A DNA stretch of 64,000 nucleotides, from the NCBI RefSeq assembly GCF_900100115.1, contig NZ_FNKL01000004.1:62001-126000 (forward strand), in the 5' to 3' direction. This document shows positions 16,187-23,965 of this stretch, piece after piece (the stretch's first letter is position 1; the number at the start of each line of letters is the position of its first letter). Made by a program: the position numbers and the translations under genes. A model generated the notes under the pieces. The model was not told the origin of the DNA. It saw only the letters and a list, made by a program, of their open reading frames with translations, and did no database searches. This DNA comes from Chryseobacterium soldanellicola. Lineage in GTDB: Bacteria; Bacteroidota; Bacteroidia; Flavobacteriales; Weeksellaceae.

Positions 16187-17266
16187 ATGGAAAACAATGA
16201 AAATTTATCAATAGCAAAATCTAATGGCGATAAACTTATCAAGTTTATTGTTGCAAAGAAGTTTATTTTTTACAGACATCTTATTTGCGTAGTTGCAGTA
16301 CTGACTTTTTTTGCGATTGGAAAGATTCCAGGAGAGTACGAAGGAATTTATGATCACCTCGAATGGTTAATGACAGCAGTATTAATTTTATTAATGCTTT
16401 ATATCAATATGTATTTTTTAGTGCCTAAGATAATGTATAAAAAAAAGCTAACAAATTATCTTTTAGCATTACTAGGGTGTGTCTTTGTCTTCAGTTGGCT
16501 ATTTTATATTGTACATTTATTTGTTTTTGAAAATCATAGGAACAAGACTTTGGAAAATAAAGATTTGGTTTTTATAAAAGCCCTTTTATTTTTCTACATT
16601 CTTCTTCCTGTTATAATGAGCACAACTGCAATAAAATTTTTGCAGCAATGGATGGGTGATTCGATAAAGATTTTTGAACTTGAAAAAAAATCAATGACGA
16701 ATGAGCTCGCAGCGCTCAGAAATCAGATCCGTCCACATTTTGTATTTAATATGCTCAATACCATTAAGGTTATGACTAATCATAATCCAAAGGAAGCTTC
16801 TTTGGTCATTGACAAATTATCCGATTTTCTAAGATATCTTCTGTATGAAGATAATAGGATAGTAACCTATTTATCAAGGGAGATAAAATTTCTACAGGAC
16901 TATTTGTCTCTGGAAAATTTAAGGAGAGATGATTTTGATTACAGTTTTAAATATTGTGAGGAAGATATAAAAGGAATTAAATTGCCAGTAAATATTTTAT
17001 TGATATTAGTGGAAAATGCTGTTAAGCATAGTGCCAATGCTTTAGGGGATTCCTATATACATATTAACATTGAAAACCAAGATAATTATTTTCATTTTCA
17101 AATCACCAACTCTTTATCATCTCAAAATTTATCTAACGATATAGCGGGTGGTATCGGACTTGCCAACCTTCATAGAACACTTGAACTTTTATATGGAGAT
17201 AAATTCTTTTTTGAGGCAAATAACGAAGAAAATGAATATCGAGTGTCATTAAAACTTCATTTATAA
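16187..17266 (+). CDS. LytS/YehU-type sensor histidine kinase, no adjacent regulator
   Basis: This 359-residue protein has four hydrophobic helices in residues ~28-148 and a short coiled linker. A His_kinase (PF06580-type) phosphoacceptor motif follows, RNQIRPHFVFNMLN with His184, and then a HATPase domain (residues ~260-358: NILLILVENAVKHSAN for the N-box and GGIGLANLHRTLELLYG for the G-box). It is a paralogue of the kinase at 26683, with the same order and near-identical motifs (RRDDFDYS, SREIKFLQDYLSLE). No LytTR response regulator follows it; the nearest is at 27768. It may phosphorylate that regulator or a distant one. It does not show the 21-bp hexamer pair found at neighbouring promoters. 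Confidence 0.85.
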   Translation: MENNENLSIAKSNGDKLIKFIVAKKFIFYRHLICVVAVLTFFAIGKIPGEYEGIYDHLEWLMTAVLILLMLYINMYFLVPKIMYKKKLTNYLLALLGCVFVFSWLFYIVHLFVFENHRNKTLENKDLVFIKALLFFYILLPVIMSTTAIKFLQQWMGDSIKIFELEKKSMTNELAALRNQIRPHFVFNMLNTIKVMTNHNPKEASLVIDKLSDFLRYLLYEDNRIVTYLSREIKFLQDYLSLENLRRDDFDYSFKYCEEDIKGIKLPVNILLILVENAVKHSANALGDSYIHINIENQDNYFHFQITNSLSSQNLSNDIAGGIGLANLHRTLELLYGDKFFFEANNEENEYRVSLKLHL

Positions 17267-17552
17267 TTGTTACAGTTTTTGGGGCAGATTACACAGCCAT
17301 ACTTTAAAATTTCATCACGTTATATAAACCATTACGTCCTGATCATTCTAAAAATTATAAGTACTAAACTGTATGTATTCCAGATATACTTTGTTAAACA
17401 AATCCATTATTTTCCAATATAAAAAAATCGTTATAAATTACTAGAGTATTTATTATTTAATCAGGTGAATAAAATTTGATATTTTGTTTCTTGCAGTTGA
17501 AATTATAATTCAATAGATAGTTGTCTTTCAATACTGTTCCTTTAGGAATAAT

Positions 17553-17579
17553 GTATAGTAAAATCCAAATTACGTATAG
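17553..17579 (+). promoter_or_regulatory. Candidate LytTR binding site before the acyl-CoA synthetase
   Basis: GTATAG at 17553-17558 and again at 17574-17579, exactly 21 bp apart in the same orientation, about 110 bp upstream of the ATG at 17690. Between 17267 and 17690 there is no gene. Confidence 0.6.
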
Positions 17580-17689
17580 TTTTTAATTGTTAATATGTTA
17601 ATATATAGTGTGTTACCATTACCCTGTCTTTCAGTTTATTTATTTGTGTTTTTTAGAAGAGAAAATCTTAGTATTTTTTAAAAAAAAAT

Positions 17690-19315
17690 ATGAGATCTTA
17701 TAAGGAATTTTATGAAGCATTTGATATTACAGAAATCAAAAAGACCTTCAACGGTGATTTTGATAATTTTATTAATGCCGGTATCGAATGCTGTGACCGT
17801 CACTGCAATGATCAAAAGATTGCCATTTATCATTATTCTGCAGCTGGATCAAAGTCTGTTATAACGTATAAAAAACTGATGGAAGAATCATCCAAAGTAG
17901 CTAATTTTCTATTGTCTCAGGGTATTGGAGCTGGGGATGTGATAGCATGTATGTTGCCTAGGATTCCCGAACTCGTTTTTATCATGGTTGGAGCATGGAA
18001 GGTGGGAGCCGTCTATCAGGCATTATTCGCTGCTTTCGGTCCGAAGGCAATACAGCATCGGATCGAAAGTAGTGACGCTAAAATGCTATTTACTGACAGT
18101 AACAATAGCACAAAATTAACAGATTTAGCATTGAAGACTAAAATCTGCGTAGTTACAAATGGAGATAATGACCAAATATTCTCTGGTTACCTAAATTACC
18201 GAGATGAGATCTCAAAAATGGAAGGTTTTTTTAAGCCTGTTGAGAGAAGGGGTAGCGATGCTTTCTTGATGCTTTCAACCTCAGGCACGACCGGACTTCC
18301 TAAAGCTATAGATATTCCTTTAAGTGCTATGGCATCTATCAAAGTTTATATGGAATTTGGCATCGATTTGAGAAAGAATGATATTTTTTGGAACCTGGCA
18401 GATCCAGGCTGGGCTTATGGCCTATACTATTCTGTAACTGGACCATTACTGCTTGGCAACTCTTTCATACTTTCCGAGGCTAGTTTTAGTGCGGAGGAGA
18501 CATTCAGAATTATTAGTGAGTGCAAAGTATCCAATCTTGCAGGATCTCCGACTGCATTTAGGTTACTTATGAATGCGGTCAAGGAAAAGTATGTGAATAT
18601 AAGTAATAACAGCCTGCGCATCATAAGTAGTGCAGGGGAGGCTCTGACTAAAGATGTTATTATGTGGTACAATAACACTATGGATGTGAACATTTTTGAT
18701 CATTATGGACAGTCTGAAACTGGAATGATAATTAATAATCACCATGCTTTGGATCATAAGAAAATTGATGGAAGTATGGGCGTTGAAATGCCCGGTTATA
18801 AGGTAGTGATTTTGGATGATAACTATCAACCTGTGTCACCGAACGTTCCTGGAAATTTGGCTGTTGACATTTCTAAGTCACCCCTTTTCTGGTTCAAAGG
18901 TTATTCAAGATCTGAAACGGAATCATTGAAGGGTATATATTATCTCACGGGAGATTCTGCTGAACAGGACGAGGATGGGCTATTGACCTACATTGGTAGG
19001 ATAGACGACGTTATCACGTCATCAGGATATCGTATTGGTCCTTTTGACGTTGAGAGCGTTATTCTTGAGCATTCATCCGTAGCAGAAGCTGCGGTAATTG
19101 GGAAACCTGACAACGAACGTACAGAAATTGTAAAGGCATTCATAGTACTTAAGCATGATTTTAAAAGTTCAGAAGAATTAAAGATCGAGATAAGTACCTT
19201 TGTTAAAAAGCGACTTGCAGCACATGCATATCCTAGAGAGATCGAATTTGTTCCCAAACTACCTAAAACCCCGAGTGGGAAAATTCAAAGATTCATTCTT
19301 AGGCAGCAGATGTGA
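17690..19315 (+). CDS. AMP-forming acyl-CoA synthetase/ligase
   Basis: This 541-residue adenylate-forming enzyme has all core motifs: the P-loop-like LSTSGTTGLPKA (residues ~199-210), DHYGQSETG (residues ~339-347), YYLTGDSAEQDEDG and GRIDDVITSSGYRIGPFDVE (residues ~438-457), and the C-terminal PKTPSGKIQR with the catalytic Lys. Overall it resembles the acetyl-CoA-synthetase/medium-chain and aromatic-acid CoA ligase group rather than long-chain FadD. It would activate a carboxylic acid to a CoA thioester using ATP. The nearby feruloyl-esterase-like gene (23966) and the decayed enoyl-CoA hydratase (28533) make a hydroxycinnamic or other aromatic acid a reasonable but untested substrate. An RBS-like AGAAGAG lies about 35 bp upstream, and a LytTR-like repeat lies further upstream. 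Confidence 0.85.
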   Translation: MRSYKEFYEAFDITEIKKTFNGDFDNFINAGIECCDRHCNDQKIAIYHYSAAGSKSVITYKKLMEESSKVANFLLSQGIGAGDVIACMLPRIPELVFIMVGAWKVGAVYQALFAAFGPKAIQHRIESSDAKMLFTDSNNSTKLTDLALKTKICVVTNGDNDQIFSGYLNYRDEISKMEGFFKPVERRGSDAFLMLSTSGTTGLPKAIDIPLSAMASIKVYMEFGIDLRKNDIFWNLADPGWAYGLYYSVTGPLLLGNSFILSEASFSAEETFRIISECKVSNLAGSPTAFRLLMNAVKEKYVNISNNSLRIISSAGEALTKDVIMWYNNTMDVNIFDHYGQSETGMIINNHHALDHKKIDGSMGVEMPGYKVVILDDNYQPVSPNVPGNLAVDISKSPLFWFKGYSRSETESLKGIYYLTGDSAEQDEDGLLTYIGRIDDVITSSGYRIGPFDVESVILEHSSVAEAAVIGKPDNERTEIVKAFIVLKHDFKSSEELKIEISTFVKKRLAAHAYPREIEFVPKLPKTPSGKIQRFILRQQM

Positions 19316-19385
19316 TATAGCAATAGATGATAAAGACTGATCCATTGGAAATGATCTCTCCGTTATCTAAAACTTTGTTAGTTAG

Positions 19386-19419
19386 AACCGATTCTCCTTT
19401 ACATGGAGTAGAATCGGTT
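19386..19419. terminator. Hairpin downstream of the acyl-CoA synthetase
   Basis: AACCGATTCT (19386-19395) pairs with AGAATCGGTT (19410-19419), with CTCC/GGAG extending into the loop. There is no T-run, so it may be a bidirectional processing or termination structure between convergent genes. Confidence 0.5.
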
Positions 19420-19574
19420 GAACTTTCACTTTGCATTTTTATATCTTTTGAAATCTTTATAAGAAGCAAACATAAAAATTATGATCACACATTGCTTTCG
19501 ATTAAGACGATTAAAAATTGCTTTTTAATAAGATAACAGCTGGAATAATTTTTTAGATAATCAATAGCAAGATC

Positions 19575-20591
19575 TTATTTATGAGAGCTTTTCAGCATTG
19601 AAAACGGATTGAATGAAATGCCAATATTGAAATAAAACGTTGGATCTGGCTTGAATTCATAAATATAGTCTTTAAAGACATCTTGTTTTTTTAATATTCT
19701 GCCAGATGCAATCATCTTTAGACCAGTTTTTGCTGTTAAAACAAAATACTTTCCGATTCCTTGCTCATATACCAATCCAGAATTTATGTCCAGCTGCCGG
19801 TACTCGTAAGTTTGTTTACTGCCATCCAATTTATAGAGGTAGAACTGTGTTCCATCGAGATTTGAACCCAAAGACAGTCTAGCATTGTCAGTAATATAGG
19901 TCCTGACAAATACACTTTGTGGAAAGACAAAATCTAGAAAGAAATCTCGGGTCAGCTTGTGCTCATATGTAAATAGTGGCATAAAAGGAAATATTGGATT
20001 TCCGGGATCTAACCCCAATGCCGCTCCAACCGTCATCTTGGTCCTATCATCAGATCTCAATACCATTGAGGCCATCACAAATCCCTTGATCCTTTCAGGT
20101 CTCCTGTCACTACCGTCCAATACAACACTTGCGGTATAGATAATTTTTTTATTGAAAAGGGTAGAAAAATAATTTACATTAGCGGACGAACTGAAATAAT
20201 GAAAACTGCGGTCAAGCGAGAACGTATCCTTTTCCGTCTTTTCAAGATCAAAATCCAAATTTGTTTGTCTATAACCAAGAGTGCCGTTAAATAGCCATTT
20301 CTTACCAGCGAGAATCGGAACATTGGCATTGAAATTTAATTGTCTGAATTTGTTTGCACGATCAAGTGACTTTATTCCTTCGTTTGACGTGTTTCTAAAT
20401 GAAAAAGGAGGAAGGTAGGTATAGGACAGATCTATAAGCCTTGCTTGGGCAAACTTATCTGCGACAAATATCACAGCACTTTTTCTCAGATCTGTGCTAT
20501 CGATTGGGTTATTCCTTTGCGCAACTAAAGTACTTAGGGGAGCCAATATTAAAAAAAAGTTTGTCGTCTTGATCCATTCTCTCATTTTCAT
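19575..20591 (-). CDS. DUF6268-like outer-membrane beta-barrel protein
   Basis: I place the start at the ATG at 20591 (MKMREWIKTTNFFLILAPLS, signal peptide ending near TLVAQ); a longer frame adds a basic stretch that would spoil the signal. The mature part (~315 residues) alternates short polar and aromatic strands (FRQLNFNANVPILAGKKWLF, NGTLGYRQTNLDFDL, VLRSDDRTKMTVGAALGL, FLDFVFPQSVFVRTYI) and ends with a Phe-containing strand (FNIGISFNPF), as in outer-membrane barrels of the DUF6268 type. Function unknown. It is divergent from a second barrel gene, and the shared spacer carries a LytTR-like site for each direction. Confidence 0.75.
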   Translation of the reverse strand: MKMREWIKTTNFFLILAPLSTLVAQRNNPIDSTDLRKSAVIFVADKFAQARLIDLSYTYLPPFSFRNTSNEGIKSLDRANKFRQLNFNANVPILAGKKWLFNGTLGYRQTNLDFDLEKTEKDTFSLDRSFHYFSSSANVNYFSTLFNKKIIYTASVVLDGSDRRPERIKGFVMASMVLRSDDRTKMTVGAALGLDPGNPIFPFMPLFTYEHKLTRDFFLDFVFPQSVFVRTYITDNARLSLGSNLDGTQFYLYKLDGSKQTYEYRQLDINSGLVYEQGIGKYFVLTAKTGLKMIASGRILKKQDVFKDYIYEFKPDPTFYFNIGISFNPFSMLKSSHK

Positions 20592-20646
20592 TCTATATCT
20601 TATTGTTTTGCGAATTAACAAAACTTAGTTCAGCAAAAAATAGATA

Positions 20647-20673
20647 CTATACGAACCCACCTATATTTTATAC
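20647..20673 (-). promoter_or_regulatory. Candidate LytTR binding site before the DUF6268 gene
   Basis: On the minus strand GTATAA (20673-20668) is followed exactly 21 bp later by GTATAG (20652-20647), about 56 bp upstream of the chosen start. Confidence 0.6.
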
Positions 20674-20775
20674 AAAATATTTAAAATGATTTTCAGCGAC
20701 TAAATTTCAAGTATAAAACAGATATCGAACAAATATACATTCCGATCACTATAATATTTATTAGCAGCAGAGTTG

Positions 20776-20802
20776 ATATAGAAATTTATTGGTTTGGTAT
20801 AG
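20776..20802 (+). promoter_or_regulatory. Candidate LytTR binding site before the porin-like gene
   Basis: ATATAG (20776-20781) and GTATAG (20797-20802) are 21 bp apart. A TATATTTG -7 box follows at 20831-20838, about 29 bp after the second hexamer. Confidence 0.6.
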
Positions 20803-20854
20803 TAAAAAAAAATTTGAAGTTATACCAACATATATTTGTGCAAATAGTTTGAAC

Positions 20855-21424
20855 ATGAGGAGATTTTTTTTAGGCGCATCAATAATATTTGGTTTGTCGT
20901 CGACATCAGCACAATTACATCTTGGTGCAAAAACTGGGGCTAACCTTGCAAAGATCGATAGTGAATCTTTTGATGACCGTTTTAAATTAGGCTATCAGTT
21001 GGGTGGATTTGCCTATTATGATTTTTCAAATAGTCTAGGTCTGCAAGTTGAGGTCCAATTCAATCAGTCAAACACAAAAGTGGAGGAGCGTTATTCCTCG
21101 GTACTAACAAACACTTTCGACAGAGGAAAAAGACTCAATTATGTTTCCGTACCTGTCCTTCTGCGCATCAATAGTTCTGGCTTGATAACCTTTGTCGGAG
21201 GACCACAATTTAGTTTTCTTGCTAATGGTGAGGAGGGGATACTTGATAATTCCAAAAGGCTTTTTAAAAAGACGGATTTTGGAATGGTCGCCGGTGCTGA
21301 GATCAATTTTAGGCCACTATTTATCTATGCGAGATACATATGGGGGTTTTCGAGTATTAGTGATATTGGAGATAAAGCTCATAGTCGACAGATACAGTTA
21401 GGTCTAGGAGTAAAAATCTTCTAG
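20855..21424 (+). CDS. Porin-family outer-membrane beta-barrel protein
   Basis: The start is the ATG at 20855 (MRRFFLGASIIFGLSSTSAQ, signal peptide cut after SAQ; 189 residues), 16 bp after a consensus -7 box, so a longer in-frame start at 20789 would lie upstream of the promoter. The mature protein matches the PorT/OMP_b-brl_2 pattern: LGAKTGANLAKIDSE, YQLGGFAYYDFSNSLGLQVE, LNYVSVPVLLRI, TFVGGPQFSFLANG, and a C-terminal GLGVKIF ending in Phe. It should sit in the outer membrane as an 8-strand barrel. The ligand is unknown. Together with the DUF6268 barrel it forms a divergently controlled surface module. Confidence 0.8.
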   Translation: MRRFFLGASIIFGLSSTSAQLHLGAKTGANLAKIDSESFDDRFKLGYQLGGFAYYDFSNSLGLQVEVQFNQSNTKVEERYSSVLTNTFDRGKRLNYVSVPVLLRINSSGLITFVGGPQFSFLANGEEGILDNSKRLFKKTDFGMVAGAEINFRPLFIYARYIWGFSSISDIGDKAHSRQIQLGLGVKIF

Positions 21425-21448
21425 ATTTCAGTATAGTTTAGTTAATAG

Positions 21449-21485
21449 AGATCCGTCCCCTTAATATATGGACGGATCTTGTTTT
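21449..21485. terminator. Bidirectional terminator
   Basis: AGATCCGTCC (21449-21458) and GGACGGATCT (21470-21479) form a perfect 10-bp stem followed by TGTTTTG. It lies between the convergent porin and MscS genes. A second small repeat GTTTTGC/GCAAAAC follows at 21481-21499. Confidence 0.75.
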
Positions 21486-21509
21486 GCGTACTGCAAAACA
21501 AGATATTTT

Positions 21510-23861
21510 CTATCGGATGTGAATGTTTTTGTTGTGCAATTGATAAAACAGCTGGCTTTTAATGGAACTTTTTATTTGTTCAACATTGCCACTATCTTTA
21601 AGCCAGAAATGAATCCTTATTTTATAAGTATTATTTGAAATCTCATCGAACAGGACAGATGGTTTGGGAAAGGGCAGAACAGAATCCTCTCTTTCAAAAA
21701 TTTGAACGATCGATTGCTCAAGCTGAAGAGGATCGATTTCTGTCTCGATATTATAAGGAAGTTCTATTCTCCTCCTGTTGTTTGTGTACGACCAATTGGT
21801 AATGTCCTCTGACAGGATAGTTCCATTGGGGATGATGATCTCAGCACCTTCATCAGTTTGTAAGGTACTAGTTCTAACACCCATTTCCTTAACCCTTCCA
21901 GATCTACCATTGACCTGAACATTATCACCGATTTTCAAAGGTCTCTCAAATAATAAAATAATACCGGAAATAAAATTGTTCACAATATTTTGGAAGCCCA
22001 TACCAACTCCCACACTTAGAGCACCCAGCACTATAGTGATCTTATCAACTGGAAGTCCAGAAGCTGCTACAGCGATCACATAGCCCAAACAAATAATTAG
22101 CAAACGTGTAATGACCAAACTGGATTGTTCAAATTTATCATCCTCCTCCTCAATTCCGGTTTTACCGAATACATATCCAATGTGATTTTTTAAGAAGTGT
22201 GCCAAAAGAACAATGAAAACAAAATAAATAATGCTGCCAGCTGTAATATGAATGCTTCCGATATTTATAGGCATAGACATGAGCACATCAATAATGGACT
22301 CAACTGCCACCAGAAGATTAAGATTATTAATAAAACCTGCGGTACAAAAGAAATAGATTACAAGATTTAGAGGCGTTGTTAGATTTTTCTCCATCCGAGA
22401 GGTATCGACGTGGTTCTCGTAATGTAGTTTGACTCTTCTATGGATCATTTGTAGTTTTAAGAGGTTTAAAAAAGTACCCTTAACGATGAAAAGAGTGACC
22501 AATTGTAAAATACAAACAATAGTAGCATAGGTGATGTTATATGCGATCAGCATTCTACCAACTAAAATGCATGCTAAAGAAAAGACCATTAGAATAATGG
22601 ATAAAAATGCTATAATGCGGTATCTCCTTCTGAAATTTTGCAATAACTCTTCTTTTAAGATTACATAGCTTACCAATATTGAAACAGCAACGTTGATAAA
22701 AGACAATAATACTTTATAGAGTAAAGTGCTGGGGTTATTATTACAAATCATAATAGCTAAATAGATCAAAAGAGAACCGATGCAATACCATATAAAGCAA
22801 CGCCTTTGCTTTCGATGCAGCAAATAGAAAAACATCGTTACTGATAATAATACTATAAAAAAGTGGTAAAACGATGGAGTGTTAATATCCAATAGAGGTA
22901 TTAAATTGATAGCCAGGAAAAAAATGTTGGCGAAAGGATGTGTGAGGATGTTATGGAGAAGGTACGATTGAAAAGGACTTTGGTAAAGATTGTCTTTTAC
23001 AGATTGTATTTTTCGACGAGTCCACCAATAGACAGTGAAGATGGTTATAATCGGAAATACTGTAAATAGAAATAAATTCTCTTTGATATATAAGCCTACA
23101 ATTTTCGTACTGATCTTAGATTGGCTCAATGAAATTTTCTGATCCTCCTTATTATCGTCGTGCAGATCCGTTTTTTTGAACGATGTTATATTGCTTTCAA
23201 ATAAACGCTCTGTTGATTGTCTCTGAAGATCTTTGATCTTTATATTAATTACAGATAGTTGCATACTTTGCTCATCGATTAATTTTATTTTTTCAGCGAT
23301 GATACTGTCAGTATTTTGCCATTTTCTACGTAGCGGTTGAAGTTTATCTATATTTTTAGATCCTAATTCATCTGCCATCTCCTTGAGGATCGTATCGTCA
23401 GCAATTTCGTAGAGCGATTTACGTGCAGACCTAAACAGAGTATCTGATCTGCTATTGACACGTTTTATCCTATCTCTTTGCTCATCGGCATTTTTCAGTA
23501 TTTTCAGATAAAGTTGAAGGTCTTTCGGATTAATTGGCGTCTTAAGCTTAAATGAGGAATCAATTGTTTTCAATGTCTCGATCATCGAGACCATATTTTC
23601 GGTTTTTTGGAAATTCTCGGGAATAGAGATTTCCGCTTGTATTTCACTGATCTTTAAGAATGCATTTTCAATATGACTAATATAAGTTTTCATCTTAATG
23701 TCACTTATCTCTCTGATGGAAAAAAGACCGGATGATCGTAGATATTTATTGTCATTTTTGTTTTGCGCCTGTGATTGATTATTTGCGGCCTGAAAAAGTA
23801 TTATGATGAATAGTAAATATTTTGCATTTAGTACTCCAAGTACATAATTTTTATATTTCAT
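21510..23861 (-). CDS. MscS-family mechanosensitive channel with large periplasmic N-terminus
   Basis: The 783-residue protein starts with a signal-like segment (LLFIIILFQAANNQSQAQ), followed by a coiled, soluble domain (residues ~33-255) and then about ten hydrophobic helices (residues ~260-600). The channel core carries the pore helix pattern KITIVLGALSVGVGMGFQNI, then VNNFISGIILLFERPLKIGD and the beta domain VNGRSGRVKEMGVRTSTLQT. The downstream EIIIPNGTILSEDITNWSYT and a C-terminal mixed domain complete the MscS layout. It resembles the large MscK/MscM-type members. It releases solutes on hypo-osmotic shock. It lies 104 bp after the feruloyl-esterase-like gene on the same strand, separated by a hairpin, so it probably has partial or separate transcription. 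Confidence 0.9.
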   Translation of the reverse strand: MKYKNYVLGVLNAKYLLFIIILFQAANNQSQAQNKNDNKYLRSSGLFSIREISDIKMKTYISHIENAFLKISEIQAEISIPENFQKTENMVSMIETLKTIDSSFKLKTPINPKDLQLYLKILKNADEQRDRIKRVNSRSDTLFRSARKSLYEIADDTILKEMADELGSKNIDKLQPLRRKWQNTDSIIAEKIKLIDEQSMQLSVINIKIKDLQRQSTERLFESNITSFKKTDLHDDNKEDQKISLSQSKISTKIVGLYIKENLFLFTVFPIITIFTVYWWTRRKIQSVKDNLYQSPFQSYLLHNILTHPFANIFFLAINLIPLLDINTPSFYHFFIVLLSVTMFFYLLHRKQRRCFIWYCIGSLLIYLAIMICNNNPSTLLYKVLLSFINVAVSILVSYVILKEELLQNFRRRYRIIAFLSIILMVFSLACILVGRMLIAYNITYATIVCILQLVTLFIVKGTFLNLLKLQMIHRRVKLHYENHVDTSRMEKNLTTPLNLVIYFFCTAGFINNLNLLVAVESIIDVLMSMPINIGSIHITAGSIIYFVFIVLLAHFLKNHIGYVFGKTGIEEEDDKFEQSSLVITRLLIICLGYVIAVAASGLPVDKITIVLGALSVGVGMGFQNIVNNFISGIILLFERPLKIGDNVQVNGRSGRVKEMGVRTSTLQTDEGAEIIIPNGTILSEDITNWSYTNNRRRIELPYNIETEIDPLQLEQSIVQIFEREDSVLPFPKPSVLFDEISNNTYKIRIHFWLKDSGNVEQIKSSIKSQLFYQLHNKNIHIR

Positions 23862-23880
23862 ATAATAGGTTTTTAAAACA

Positions 23881-23916
23881 TTGATGCGGAATAACCACTG
23901 GATTATCCCGCATCAA
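23881..23916 (-). terminator. Hairpin between the esterase and MscS genes
   Basis: TTGATGCGG (23881-23889) and CCGCATCAA (23908-23916) form a 9-bp stem extended by AT pairs. On the minus strand it is followed by TGTTTT, so it probably ends or attenuates the esterase transcript. Confidence 0.6.
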
Positions 23917-23965
23917 GTTCTTGGGTTTTTTGTTATTTGAAATTTTTAATAATTTCAGTAATGGT

